Origin: an uncultured Campylobacter sp.
GTDB lineage: Bacteria; Campylobacterota; Campylobacteria; Campylobacterales; Campylobacteraceae
Reading direction: 5' to 3'
Assembly: GCF_937996225.1 (NCBI RefSeq)
Contig: NZ_CALKTC010000075.1
Location: 1 to 64,000, forward strand
DNA length: 64,000 bases
Shown: piece after piece, positions 11,688 through 20,414 of the stretch
How the letters are laid out: each line of letters starts with the position of its first letter
Numbering within the stretch: position 1 is the first letter of the stretch
Made by a program: the position numbers and the translations under genes
The notes under the pieces: generated by a model
The model's database searches: none
Told to the model about the DNA's origin: nothing
Seen by the model: only the letters and a program-made list of their open reading frames with translations

Positions 11688-12807
11688 CGATAAATTTCCT
11701 ATAAACCTCTAAATATTTTTCCGTGACGATCTTTTCGTCGTAATTTGCAAGCACCATCTCGCGCCCGTTTCGTCCCAGCCTTTCGCAAAGCGGCTCATCA
11801 TCTAGCAAAATTTCGATCTTTCGCGCAAGATCATTCGCGTCGCGAGTGCGGCATATTAGACCGTTTACACCATCCTGCACGGCCTCGACGCAGCCGCTAC
11901 AGTCGCTTACTACGCAGGCTCGCGCCATGCTCATCGCCTCTAAAACCGTGCGCGGAAAGCCCTCCTTGTAGCTAGGAAGTGCTAGCAGGTAACTAGCCTT
12001 CAAAAGCTTTGGTACATCATTTCTGGCACCCAGATAATGCACCGCACCGCTTCGCAAAAACGCAGGATCAGCGGTACTTTTATTGCCCGCAAAGCCCTCG
12101 CCTACGAAGACAAATTTCGCATCCGATCGATTTTTTAAAATTTCTGCTGCTTCGTAGAATTCTCTCACGCCCTTATGCCACATCGCGCGAGCTATCATCA
12201 GTACGATCTTTTTGCCGTGCAAATCCTCGCCCAAATCCGCTGCATTAACGATTTTGGGGTTGAATCTTTCAACATTTACGCCTACACTTTTAATTCTTAT
12301 GACCTTTTGCTTCGTAATAAGCCCGCGAGATAGCATATAATCGGGATCGGCATCGTTTACAAATATGCAAGCATCTGCCTGCGAAAATGAAAATTTATAA
12401 AGTTTCTCCAAGACAGCCCTCACAAGCCTTGTTTTAATATCATCGTCGATATAAAAGCTGCCCAGCCCCTCGACTAAGTTTATCACATATTTTATACCCG
12501 CCTCTCGAGCTGCCAGTGTACCAAACACGTTTGATTTATGCGCAGCTGTTTGCAGCAGGTCTAAATTTAGCCTCTTTAGCTCGCGCGCAAGGGCTTTGGT
12601 GTTGCTAAATACGGTAAGCGGATTTAGGCTAGCTCGATCAAGATCGTAGGTTATGGCATTAAAATCACGCGCTAAATCCTGCGTATAAGCGCCACGAGGA
12701 GCAATTGCAAAAACCTCGTGCCCGCGCTCTTTTAAAGCCTGCATTATCGGGCGGCGAAAGAAATGTAAGCTCATATCGGCATGGCTTAAAAACCCTATGC
12801 GAGCCAT
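11680..12807 (-). CDS. pglA: GT4 glycosyltransferase PglA
   Basis: PglA (375 aa) adds the first HexNAc (GalNAc in C. jejuni) to undecaprenyl-PP-diNAcBac at the inner membrane. The GT-B fold of family GT4 is visible. The N-terminal domain starts [19 protein letters not shown]. The C-terminal nucleotide-sugar domain has the E-x7-E region in [20 protein letters not shown] 12816 is also in frame, but it is only 1-2 nt from the AAGGA motif, so ATG 12807 is preferred. The start choice is moderate. Gene order pglB-pglA-pglC matches C. jejuni. Confidence 0.92.
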   Translation of the reverse strand: MARIGFLSHADMSLHFFRRPIMQALKERGHEVFAIAPRGAYTQDLARDFNAITYDLDRASLNPLTVFSNTKALARELKRLNLDLLQTAAHKSNVFGTLAAREAGIKYVINLVEGLGSFYIDDDIKTRLVRAVLEKLYKFSFSQADACIFVNDADPDYMLSRGLITKQKVIRIKSVGVNVERFNPKIVNAADLGEDLHGKKIVLMIARAMWHKGVREFYEAAEILKNRSDAKFVFVGEGFAGNKSTADPAFLRSGAVHYLGARNDVPKLLKASYLLALPSYKEGFPRTVLEAMSMARACVVSDCSGCVEAVQDGVNGLICRTRDANDLARKIEILLDDEPLCERLGRNGREMVLANYDEKIVTEKYLEVYRKFIDV

Positions 12808-12880
12808 CTGCTGCATTCCTTGCTTGGCGTTGCGAGATTAAATTTCATAAATTTCTCCTTAGCTTGCGGCAAAATTTTAT

Positions 12881-15661
12881 CTAGCGCTTTAATTTATAAA
12901 CTTTCACGGCAGGGCTTAAGATCACAGGCTCGAATAGCTCGGGCCTATATCTTTCAAATACAAAAAGCTGAATGTAGCTTGAGTTTAGCATCGTCTTATC
13001 TAGCAGCAAAAATCGCCCGTAATCGCGCATGAAAATCACGTAAAATTGCGCGCTGCTGTCCATATTAAACTCTTTTACCGAAAGCTTGCCGCTCGCGTCG
13101 TAGCTCGTTTCGTAAAAGGTATTGATCGCAAATTTTCTGCCGCTATATTCTAAATTTAAAAGGCTCGGCGAGATCGAAAAGCCGTTGTCCATATGCACGC
13201 CGCTTTGATCCTGAACAAACCTATCGCTCGTTATGAAAAACAGCTCACTTAGCTGCTTGCCGTCGGTGATGTCGATGTTTGAAAACTGTGTGACGACGGG
13301 GAAGATATTCATCATGCGATCGGGCAGGATGTAGTAGATGTCGCGCGTAGGCCTTGGCGGCTTAAAATCGGCTAGCCCCAAGCTTAAGATAAAATCATTT
13401 ACATCAGTCGCGTTGTAATCTTTTAAAATTTGCTTTAGCTTGTTTGGAATTTTTTCGCTATATCCGCGCTCGGTGTATTCGACATCCAGGCGCGCCATAT
13501 TTGCGGAACTCATCTGATCTCTAAAAAGCGCAAAGCTAACGGGAAAATTATCGTTGCCGAGGTGTTTGCCACCGTCGATGAGGGTCTTTACGTCGCTGTA
13601 ATAGCGTATGCCATATCCGTAGTCCCACCATGAAAGCGCGTAGTCTTCGCGCTGCGCCTTATCTTTGAGCTCATCTAGCACCCGCACCTCGCTTTTATAA
13701 AAGACCGTATCGACCTTGTACGAGACGATGTGCTGCCACGCGGGATAAATAGCAAGCGCCGTCAAAATAAGCAGTATCGCGCGTCCCGCGATCTTTGGCA
13801 GATCCAAGCGCTTTACGCAAAAATACAAAATATATCCGAAACTTAGTCCCATCACACCCACGGCATAGATCGTAAATCTAAGGCCCGCTTTGTTCGCCGC
13901 AAAGCCCAAAAGCAGAAGTGGGATCGAGAGCAAAAATTCCTTATGTCTAAAGCAAAGCACTAAATATCCGATCGTCGCGATCACGAAAACCGCGACGTGC
14001 GAGCTGATGCGCTCCATAAAGATCTTAGGCGGCACGATGCCCGATTCTTGGATCGTTTGATTGACGTTGAAAAAATGAAATGCCGTATCGGCGTTGTCCG
14101 CAAAGGAGCGGAAGATATAAAATTTTGCCTGAAAGATGATCGGGCTAAGACCTCCGTTTGCGACGAAAAAGACTACGGCAAGCGCGCCGATAATCGCTAA
14201 AATTTTAAAATTTAATAGCTTTCCTTTAAATGCAAAGAGCCAAAATAGCGTAAGCGAGATTAAAATTTTAGCTACCAGCGGCGTGGAGCAAAGCGCGATC
14301 AAAAAGATGATCATCGCTTCGTAATTTACCGCACTTTTTCGCTTAAAAATCAGCGTGTAGGCGAAAAACATGGCGAGCATCATGGAATTTAGCGAGAAGC
14401 TGGACGGATACCACCACATATAAAATATCGTAAACGCGCCCAGCCAAAACAGCGTGCTGCGCGAACCGCGCGTGCAGATACGGATGAGCGCCCACAAGAT
14501 ACACATCGCAAGCATGATATTTAACATATCGGTGTCGTAATACCCCGCCATAGTGCGGTTGTAGTAGCTATTCGCCACGCTCGCGACAAGCGCGCCGATG
14601 AAGCCCGCGCGCATGCAGCGAAACTCGCTTGAAATCAGCAAGATCGGCACTACGATGAGCGAGCTAAACAAAGCCGGCAGATAAACGAATATCGTCTCGA
14701 TTTTAAAGGGTAAAATTTCAGCCAAAAACGCCGTCAAAATCGAAAGCGGCGCGCTAAAATAGCTAAGATCGTTAGGCTGATGAAAGCCGGCGAGACGGTC
14801 GCGCGCGCCCTCTGCAAAGGCGTAGCCGTCGTTGGTGTTTATCATCAGCTCGCCGTCCCAAAAAAAGTAGTTCGGAAATCCGCTCGCCCAATACACCCAC
14901 CACATACGAAACGCCACGCTAAAGGCAAACGCGAACAAAATCATCAGCAAAATATGCTTGGAGAACTCATAATTTTTTATAAAACCAAAAATTCTACGCC
15001 TGGCAGGAAGCGCGCCAGCTGCCTGATTTTTAGAATTTTGGGAATTTTCTGCTGTGGGGCTTTTAGAATTATCAGAATTTATGCCGTTTGTAGAATTTAA
15101 AGTACTTGCGGAATTCGCATTTTTAAATTTAGCCAAATTAGCGGCTTTTGCGGAATTTTTATTTGTAGAGTTCGCAACGCCAGCGGAATTTTTATTTGTA
15201 GAATTTTTGCTCGTGGAATTTGCAGTGCCCTTTAAATTTGAGTTTGTAGAATTTGCACCTGCGGAATTTTCAGAATTTACCGAGGCGGAATTTTGTCCGC
15301 TTGATTTTTTAGCCTTTTTGGATTTTTTTTGTGCTCGCGTTTTTGCAGAAACAGCGCGCGCTTGATCGTCGCTTAAATTTTTAACGCCGGCGTGCGCGGA
15401 ATTTTTGCTCGCAGAATTTTTTGCATCAAGCGCGGAATTTTTATCGCTTTTAAGTACGGCGTCCTCGCTACCCTCAATCTCGGCATTTTCGCCGTTAAAA
15501 TTCTCTCCACCGCCTGCGGAATACTCTGCGTCAAAATTTCCCTCACTAGCAAAATTTTCGCTTAAGGCAGCTTTGTCGGCACCCATTGATTGCGCGCCTT
15601 TTTGATCGTCCGATCCTTCGTCGATCTCTCTGACGCTAAAAGCCTTTTTTTCTTCACCCAC
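12881..15661 (-). CDS. pglB: Oligosaccharyltransferase PglB with long N-terminal extension
   Basis: PglB is the STT3-family enzyme that transfers the lipid-linked glycan to asparagines in the periplasm. The C-terminal 700 residues look complete: many membrane helices from about residue 234, the first external-loop acidic motif (INTNDGYAFAEGARD), the second-loop motif YYDTDMLN, and the catalytic/sequon-binding WWDYG at about residue 677. The protein is 926 aa against roughly 710 for C. jejuni PglB. The excess is a 225-residue hydrophilic N-terminus rich in Asn, Ser, Ala and Lys, with repeated (K/E/Q)NSA units, which would face the cytoplasm. The start is GTG 15661, 2 nt after the pglJ stop. 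A later start such as Met26 is possible, but the repeats would still be included unless initiation occurred near residue 230. Confidence 0.93.
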   Translation of the reverse strand: MGEEKKAFSVREIDEGSDDQKGAQSMGADKAALSENFASEGNFDAEYSAGGGENFNGENAEIEGSEDAVLKSDKNSALDAKNSASKNSAHAGVKNLSDDQARAVSAKTRAQKKSKKAKKSSGQNSASVNSENSAGANSTNSNLKGTANSTSKNSTNKNSAGVANSTNKNSAKAANLAKFKNANSASTLNSTNGINSDNSKSPTAENSQNSKNQAAGALPARRRIFGFIKNYEFSKHILLMILFAFAFSVAFRMWWVYWASGFPNYFFWDGELMINTNDGYAFAEGARDRLAGFHQPNDLSYFSAPLSILTAFLAEILPFKIETIFVYLPALFSSLIVVPILLISSEFRCMRAGFIGALVASVANSYYNRTMAGYYDTDMLNIMLAMCILWALIRICTRGSRSTLFWLGAFTIFYMWWYPSSFSLNSMMLAMFFAYTLIFKRKSAVNYEAMIIFLIALCSTPLVAKILISLTLFWLFAFKGKLLNFKILAIIGALAVVFFVANGGLSPIIFQAKFYIFRSFADNADTAFHFFNVNQTIQESGIVPPKIFMERISSHVAVFVIATIGYLVLCFRHKEFLLSIPLLLLGFAANKAGLRFTIYAVGVMGLSFGYILYFCVKRLDLPKIAGRAILLILTALAIYPAWQHIVSYKVDTVFYKSEVRVLDELKDKAQREDYALSWWDYGYGIRYYSDVKTLIDGGKHLGNDNFPVSFALFRDQMSSANMARLDVEYTERGYSEKIPNKLKQILKDYNATDVNDFILSLGLADFKPPRPTRDIYYILPDRMMNIFPVVTQFSNIDITDGKQLSELFFITSDRFVQDQSGVHMDNGFSISPSLLNLEYSGRKFAINTFYETSYDASGKLSVKEFNMDSSAQFYVIFMRDYGRFLLLDKTMLNSSYIQLFVFERYRPELFEPVILSPAVKVYKLKR
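15017..15454 (-). repeat. Low-complexity NSA array in the PglB extension
   Basis: Codons of about residues 70-215 encode many spaced copies of NSA, NST and NSE, mostly preceded by Lys, Glu or Gln. On the plus strand the DNA shows recurring GCGGAATTTT or TAGAATTT words 12 to 30 nt apart. Spacing is irregular, so this is a degenerate array rather than a perfect tandem repeat. Confidence 0.75.
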
Positions 15662-15663
15662 GC

Positions 15664-16782
15664 CTATTTTCCTTCGTCAATTTGTTCTATTTTTGCGATC
15701 AGCTCGCTTGCTATCCGTTTTTTATCGAAAAACGAGGCTTTAATTTTAGCCTTTTTCTCATAAAATTTTACATAATTTTCATCATTCAGCGCTTTTTGCA
15801 TCGCCGCTTGGGTGCTTTCTAGATCGTTCACACCCACCAGCACGCCCCATTCGCTCTGCCCCATAAGCTCGCGCGCACCGCTTTGATGATCGCTTGAAAT
15901 CACGAGCTTGCCGCACGCAAGAGCTTCGATGAGCGCGTTTGAAAACCCCTCAAAAAGGCTTACGAAAACAAACGCGTAGCATCTGGCCATATATTTATAC
16001 GGGTTTGCGTCAAAGCCCAAAAGCTTCACGCGACCGCCCAAGCCTAGCTCCTCTATCAGAGCCTCAAGCTCGGCTCGCAGCACGCCGTCGCCCAAGATCA
16101 GCAGGTCTTTGTCATTATTTTTTAAATTCGCATACGCGCGGATCAAAAGCGCGTGGTTTTTGCCCGCATCGAGCCTGCCGACGCTTAGGAAAAAGGGCCT
16201 CTGCTGCGCGATAGGCTCGCTCGCTTTACGGCCGATCTCATCAAGATCGATCGCGTTATACAGCACGCTCATCTTGCGCTCATCGATTCCGAAATTATCC
16301 GCCAGATCGCGCAGATTTCCAAGCGAGTTTGGAAAGATAAAATCAGCCTTTGGATAGAGTTTGCGCAGCAGAAGCTTTGAAATTTTGGATTTGAAACTCG
16401 CATCTTTATACAGCACCGACGGCGTCGAGCATTCGTTAAAAATCATCGTTCCGCCCAATCCGTAAACTCGCGCCAGCGCCGCCACGTAACAAGGGCGGTT
16501 CATCCAAACAAAGTGGATGTCGATACCCAGCCTCTCGCATAGCTTTTTGTAGCGCAGCGCCAAAAACGGCAGCTTTGCAAGCTTCAGCAGTCCGTTTTCA
16601 AAAGGGGCTGATTTTTCGATGAAATGGATCTGCACGCCGCTTGGAATTTCATAAAAAATCCTCTCGTTCATCAGCACCAGATGCACTTCGTAGCGCGCCT
16701 TAAGCTCGCCTAATAGGTTGCTTACGACGCGCTCGGCGCCGCCGCCGCCCATCGAATATATAAAAACGCTTAATTTCTTCAT
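15664..16782 (-). CDS. pglJ: GT4 glycosyltransferase, PglJ-like
   Basis: A 372-aa GT-B glycosyltransferase. It begins LSVFIYSMGGGGAERVVSNLL, the donor loop typical of family GT4. The stretches HFVWMNRPCYVA, FNECSTPSVLYK and LLGFDANPYKYMARC and the E-x7-E region (FEGFSNALIEALACGK) closely follow C. jejuni PglJ as I remember it. PglJ adds the third sugar (GalNAc in C. jejuni) on the cytoplasmic side. Its position directly upstream of pglB agrees. Function as the second HexNAc transferase is inferred; the sugar may differ in this species. The ATG is preceded by AAAGG and followed 2 nt after its stop by the pglB GTG. Confidence 0.88.
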   Translation of the reverse strand: MKKLSVFIYSMGGGGAERVVSNLLGELKARYEVHLVLMNERIFYEIPSGVQIHFIEKSAPFENGLLKLAKLPFLALRYKKLCERLGIDIHFVWMNRPCYVAALARVYGLGGTMIFNECSTPSVLYKDASFKSKISKLLLRKLYPKADFIFPNSLGNLRDLADNFGIDERKMSVLYNAIDLDEIGRKASEPIAQQRPFFLSVGRLDAGKNHALLIRAYANLKNNDKDLLILGDGVLRAELEALIEELGLGGRVKLLGFDANPYKYMARCYAFVFVSLFEGFSNALIEALACGKLVISSDHQSGARELMGQSEWGVLVGVNDLESTQAAMQKALNDENYVKFYEKKAKIKASFFDKKRIASELIAKIEQIDEGK

Positions 16783-17028
16783 CCCTTTACCTTTTAAATA
16801 TCGCTGCCGCGCCCTAAATTTAAGCTTTAGTTCCGCTTTTTATGCGAGCATACGCCGCGCCGTTTAAATTTAGCGCGTTTTGCGCTGCCTCCAAGCGGGC
16901 AAAATTTCATCGCGCGATGCGGCTTTGTAAATTTAAACGCGCCGTTTTGCTCGGGCGCAAGACGCCATCTTAGCACACCGAAGTTTAAATTTATCTCTGC
17001 GCGGTGCTAAGGCATCGATAAGCGGCTG
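16783..17028. other. Spacer inside the pgl operon with inverted repeats
   Basis: This 246-nt gap is the only long non-coding break in the glycosylation operon. It carries an 8-bp inverted repeat CTTAGCAC/GTGCTAAG (16969-16976 and 17004-17011) just after the stop of the upstream glycosyltransferase, and a pair of inverted TAAATTTAAACG-type words further on. No T-run follows, so attenuation or RNA processing is as likely as termination. No open frame of note. Confidence 0.5.
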
Positions 17029-18072
17029 CTATTTGCGTGCAAACCGATCGATCAAGCCCTGCCAGAGCTCGACTATGCGCTCTTGCGAAAACTCGTCTAA
17101 ATTTTCATTTGCATTTTGCACGAGAGCGTCTCGCAGCGCCTCATCACGCATTAAAATTTCAAGCTTGCTCGCAAGTTCATTCGCATCGCCGCATTTAAAC
17201 AAAATGCCGCTAAAGCCGTCTTTTATGAGCTCTTTTGCGCCCGCCGTGTCGCTGCTAAGCCGTGCACAGCCGTAAAACGCAGACTCGATCAGCACGTTCG
17301 AAAGCCCTTCATTAAGCGAACTGAGCACAAAAATTTTGGCTTCTTTATACAGTTCGCTCACGTCCTGCTTATGCCCTAAAAATCGCACTTCAAGCCCAAG
17401 CTGTGCTGCCAGCTCGCGCAAGCTTTCGCGCAGCGAGCCGTCGCCCGCGATTAAAATTTCCCACTTCGCAAGCAGGCTTTTATCGATCCTGCTTAGCGCG
17501 TCAAAGTAAATTTCATACCCCTTTACGGGCTCGAGCCTGCCGACGCTTAAGATCACGTTTCGCTTAACGCCCTTGGTATCGCAAATATCGCCGAAAAAGG
17601 GGTTATGCACGACGAAGCAGTTTTTGACAAATCGCGAATAGTACTCAAAATCCGAACGCGTAAGCACCGTAAGCGCGTCCGCTTTTTTATAGCACAGATC
17701 GCGCACGCGGCTAAAAAGCCCGCTTCGCAGATAATCGTGCGCGTTGTGCTCGGTCGCGATGAGCGGGATACCTAGCCCAAAGCTTGCGATCACGCACGCT
17801 ACGTTCGTCCAGTCCATAAAGCTGATGATGACGCTTGGGCGCTCGCGCTTGAAGCACTCGCGCAAAATTCTGTATTTATCGAACCTGCCGCCATTTTTGT
17901 AAACATCCAGATGCAAAAATTTTATCTTTTCGCTAAATTTATACCTGCCCTCGTCGTTTTCCAAAATCGCGATCGTAACGTCGTTTGCGCGCGCAAAATG
18001 GTTCGCCAAAACCTGCAGCACGCGCTCTGCACCGCCGTTTCTAAGCGCTGCGATGACGAATAAAATTTTCAT
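17029..18072 (-). CDS. GT4 glycosyltransferase, PglH-like (copy 1)
   Basis: A 347-aa GT4 enzyme that opens MKILFVIAALRNGGAERVLQ and has the donor-binding E-x7-E region SSLNEGLSNVLIESAFYG. It resembles C. jejuni PglH, the polymerase that adds three GalNAc residues, and also the other GT4 at 19334-20413. With two such copies it cannot be assigned PglH activity with confidence. It overlaps the GT2 gene by 4 nt (ATGA). It probably extends the lipid-linked glycan on the cytoplasmic face of the inner membrane; the sugar added is unknown. Confidence 0.85.
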   Translation of the reverse strand: MKILFVIAALRNGGAERVLQVLANHFARANDVTIAILENDEGRYKFSEKIKFLHLDVYKNGGRFDKYRILRECFKRERPSVIISFMDWTNVACVIASFGLGIPLIATEHNAHDYLRSGLFSRVRDLCYKKADALTVLTRSDFEYYSRFVKNCFVVHNPFFGDICDTKGVKRNVILSVGRLEPVKGYEIYFDALSRIDKSLLAKWEILIAGDGSLRESLRELAAQLGLEVRFLGHKQDVSELYKEAKIFVLSSLNEGLSNVLIESAFYGCARLSSDTAGAKELIKDGFSGILFKCGDANELASKLEILMRDEALRDALVQNANENLDEFSQERIVELWQGLIDRFARK

Positions 18073-19334
18073 TTTAGCTTCCGATAAATTTTATAAAATA
18101 GCCGCAAAAGCGCGGGGCTAGCGTAAAACAAGACCATCATCAGCGTCTGCGTGCGGCTTGCATGCGCCGCGAAAAATCCAAAATCCAGCCGCTCGCGCAC
18201 CAAAGCGTGCAGTGAGCGGATCTGATCCACAGCTTCTGCAGCGCTTAAAGGAGAGCGGGGATCTGCGATCTTTCTTTGCGACGCGGAATTCTGCTCGGAA
18301 TTTCGCATATAATTTTGCTCGGAGGAATTTTTAAATGCAGAATTTTTACTGCATGCGCAAGACAAACTATCAGCACCGCGCGAATCTGCCTCGTTTGCCA
18401 AGCTGCACATATTAGCCTCGGAAGGAGAAGTCGCATCTCCATCCGAACTTGCAGGATCAAAACTCGATTTGATAATTAAAAACGCCGTATTCAGCGCGGA
18501 TTCGCAGCGAGTAAAATTAGCCTCACGCGCCAAGCTTGGATAATTCGCAGCGATCGCCTCAGTATAGCGGCGCACCGCAGCGATGACCGCAAGATGCCTG
18601 CGCGCAAATGAGTTTACGGTCGAGCCCGCCCTTACGCGGTAAAAATATAAAATTTCATCCGTGCACGCCGTAATAGAAGCGTTAAAAATATCAAAAAATA
18701 TCGCCACATCCTCATAGATCTGCCCCGCAGGAAAGCGCAAAGCAGTGAAAATTTCGCGAGCAAACAGCGCGCGCCAAACCGCGGTGCTAAAATACGGATC
18801 CTGCGTGCAGCTGCGTCTAAAAAGCTCTTGCGGCGATATTTTATATTCGCCTGCGCAGGTATTTAAATTTGCAGCTCCCCCTGGATTGCTAATCTCTTTA
18901 GAATTTTGATTTTCTTTAAAATTCAAAACCGCCTTGAAATTATTTATTTCGCTCTCGTCGCTAAATGCCGTGTAGCCGCACATAGCTATTTTGGTGCAAA
19001 ATTTCTGCGTCAGGCGAAAAAGCGTCTCAATCAAATCAAGGCTTATCAAATCGTCGCTATCTACGAAACTGATAAACTCCCCGCGAGCGACATCCAAAGC
19101 AGCGTTTCGCGCGCTAGCCTGCCCGCCGTTTGGTTTATGCAGCACGCACACACGGGGATCGCGCGCAGCGTATTCGTCGCAAATCGCCTCGCTGCCGTCA
19201 TTTGAGCCATCATCTACGAGCAAAATTTCTAAGTTCGTATAGGTCTGCGCCGTGATGCGCTCCATGCAAGCGCGCAGAAATTCTTTGACATTATAAACGG
19301 GGATGATGACCGAGATTAGGGGATTTTTGCTCAT
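18069..19334 (-). CDS. GT2 glycosyltransferase
   Basis: A 421-aa family 2 glycosyltransferase with a GT-A fold. The start LISVIIPVYNVKEFLRACM, the nucleotide-binding DDGSNDGS and the metal-binding FVDSDDLIS (DxD-type) are clear. It occupies the place of C. jejuni pglI, the GT2 that adds the branching glucose, but is about 110 residues longer and its core looks more like capsule/EPS GT2 enzymes. Part of the excess is a low-complexity insertion of about 75 residues near 285-360 with NSAFKNSSEQN-type runs. It overlaps the next GT4 by ATGA, and its own ATG shares one base with the preceding stop. Role as branch or chain transferase is inferred. Confidence 0.85.
   Translation of the reverse strand: MSKNPLISVIIPVYNVKEFLRACMERITAQTYTNLEILLVDDGSNDGSEAICDEYAARDPRVCVLHKPNGGQASARNAALDVARGEFISFVDSDDLISLDLIETLFRLTQKFCTKIAMCGYTAFSDESEINNFKAVLNFKENQNSKEISNPGGAANLNTCAGEYKISPQELFRRSCTQDPYFSTAVWRALFAREIFTALRFPAGQIYEDVAIFFDIFNASITACTDEILYFYRVRAGSTVNSFARRHLAVIAAVRRYTEAIAANYPSLAREANFTRCESALNTAFLIIKSSFDPASSDGDATSPSEANMCSLANEADSRGADSLSCACSKNSAFKNSSEQNYMRNSEQNSASQRKIADPRSPLSAAEAVDQIRSLHALVRERLDFGFFAAHASRTQTLMMVLFYASPALLRLFYKIYRKLK
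18245..18480 (-). repeat. Low-complexity insertion in the GT2 gene
   Basis: A Ser/Asn/Ala/Glu-rich segment of the GT2 protein. The part at 18280-18350 contains several GGAATTT words encoding NSA, NSS or NSE, the same word family as in pglB. The rest is Ser/Ala/Asp-rich without the word. Confidence 0.55.
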
Positions 19335-20413
19335 TATTCCTCCCTTTTTATCGTAGCGGCTATGAAATCCAGCCAGCGTCGCCCGATCGTTTCAATTTTA
19401 AGGCTCTCCTCGCGCTTGGAGGCGTTTTGCACGAGCCGCTCGCGCAGCTTTTCGTCACTCATTAGAATTTCAAGCTTTTTAGCGATACTTGCGCTATCGC
19501 CTACAGGGCACAAAAACCCATCTACGCCGTCGCTTATAAGCTCGCTAGGACCTGCGATGCAATCTGTGGAAATTCTAGCGGTGCCAAAAAATATACTCTC
19601 CATCAAAATATTGCAAAAGCCCTCCATCTTGGAGGTTACGACGACGATTTTAGCGCGTTCATATAAGCTCTCGATATCGCGCACAAAGCCGATGAACTGC
19701 ACATTTAAGCGCAGCTTCGCAGCTAGGCTTTCAAGGCTCTTTCGCTCCTCTCCGTCGCCTGCGATCACCACCTTCCACTCTTTTAAAAGATTGAAATCTA
19801 TAAGCGCAAGCGCCTTAAGAAGGACATCAAAGCCCTTATAGACATTGAGCCGGCCGGCTGCTAGGATGATATTTTCTTTAGGCGGGCGAGCATCTTTAGC
19901 ATGGCTGATCTCAAACATCGGATTAGGCATAATCACGCGATTTTGCACATATGTGTAATGATCCAGATCGAATTTACTAAGCACACTAAGACCTGCAGCT
20001 TGCGGATAAAAGATCCGCTTGAGAGCTCGCCAGATCGGACTTTTTAAAAAACGATGATTGGTGTGCTCGGAGACGATGATTTTCTGCCCAACTCCAAGAT
20101 TTGCGATAAGCGTAAGGACATTGGTATTATCTAAAAACGAGATTACTACGTCAAATTTACGACTTTTTAGAAGCCTATGCAAGGCTAAAATTTTATCGTA
20201 GCGCTTTTTTATATTGCCAAATACTCCTAAATCGCCTACGCCCAAATCCAAGCTAATAAGTTCGATCTTATGATCCAGCGCGTAAAACGGCTCATCTGCG
20301 TCAAATTTTATCACGCAGACTTCATTCTCGCGGCAGAAAAAATTTGCCAGCACGCTTAGCACGCGCTCGGCACCGCCCTTGCCTAAAGCAGAAATTACCA
20401 TAGCTATTTTCAT
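19334..20413 (-). CDS. GT4 glycosyltransferase, PglH-like (copy 2)
   Basis: A 359-aa GT4 enzyme starting MKIAMVISALGKGGAERVLS. The segments VISFLDNTNVLTLIANLG, IVSEHTNHRFLKSPIW and KVVIAGDGEERKSLE closely follow C. jejuni PglH, more so than copy 1. The C-terminal donor site KMEGFCNILMESIFFG is intact. It is the better candidate for the chain-extending HexNAc transferase. It starts 1 nt after the pyruvyl transferase stop and its stop shares a base with the GT2 ATG, so it is tightly coupled. Sugar specificity and processivity cannot be read from sequence. Confidence 0.85.
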   Translation of the reverse strand: MKIAMVISALGKGGAERVLSVLANFFCRENEVCVIKFDADEPFYALDHKIELISLDLGVGDLGVFGNIKKRYDKILALHRLLKSRKFDVVISFLDNTNVLTLIANLGVGQKIIVSEHTNHRFLKSPIWRALKRIFYPQAAGLSVLSKFDLDHYTYVQNRVIMPNPMFEISHAKDARPPKENIILAAGRLNVYKGFDVLLKALALIDFNLLKEWKVVIAGDGEERKSLESLAAKLRLNVQFIGFVRDIESLYERAKIVVVTSKMEGFCNILMESIFFGTARISTDCIAGPSELISDGVDGFLCPVGDSASIAKKLEILMSDEKLRERLVQNASKREESLKIETIGRRWLDFIAATIKREE

Positions 20414-20414
20414 T

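Noticed and set aside
15054..15605. Plus-strand frames rich in Ala-Glu-Phe opposite pglB
   Set aside because: They mirror the low-complexity part of pglB. No start signal, no domain.
12881..15661. N-glycosylation sequons within the PglB NSA array
   Set aside because: The repeats are mostly NSA, which does not fit D/E-x-N-x-S/T, and the extension is predicted cytoplasmic, so self-glycosylation is not supported.
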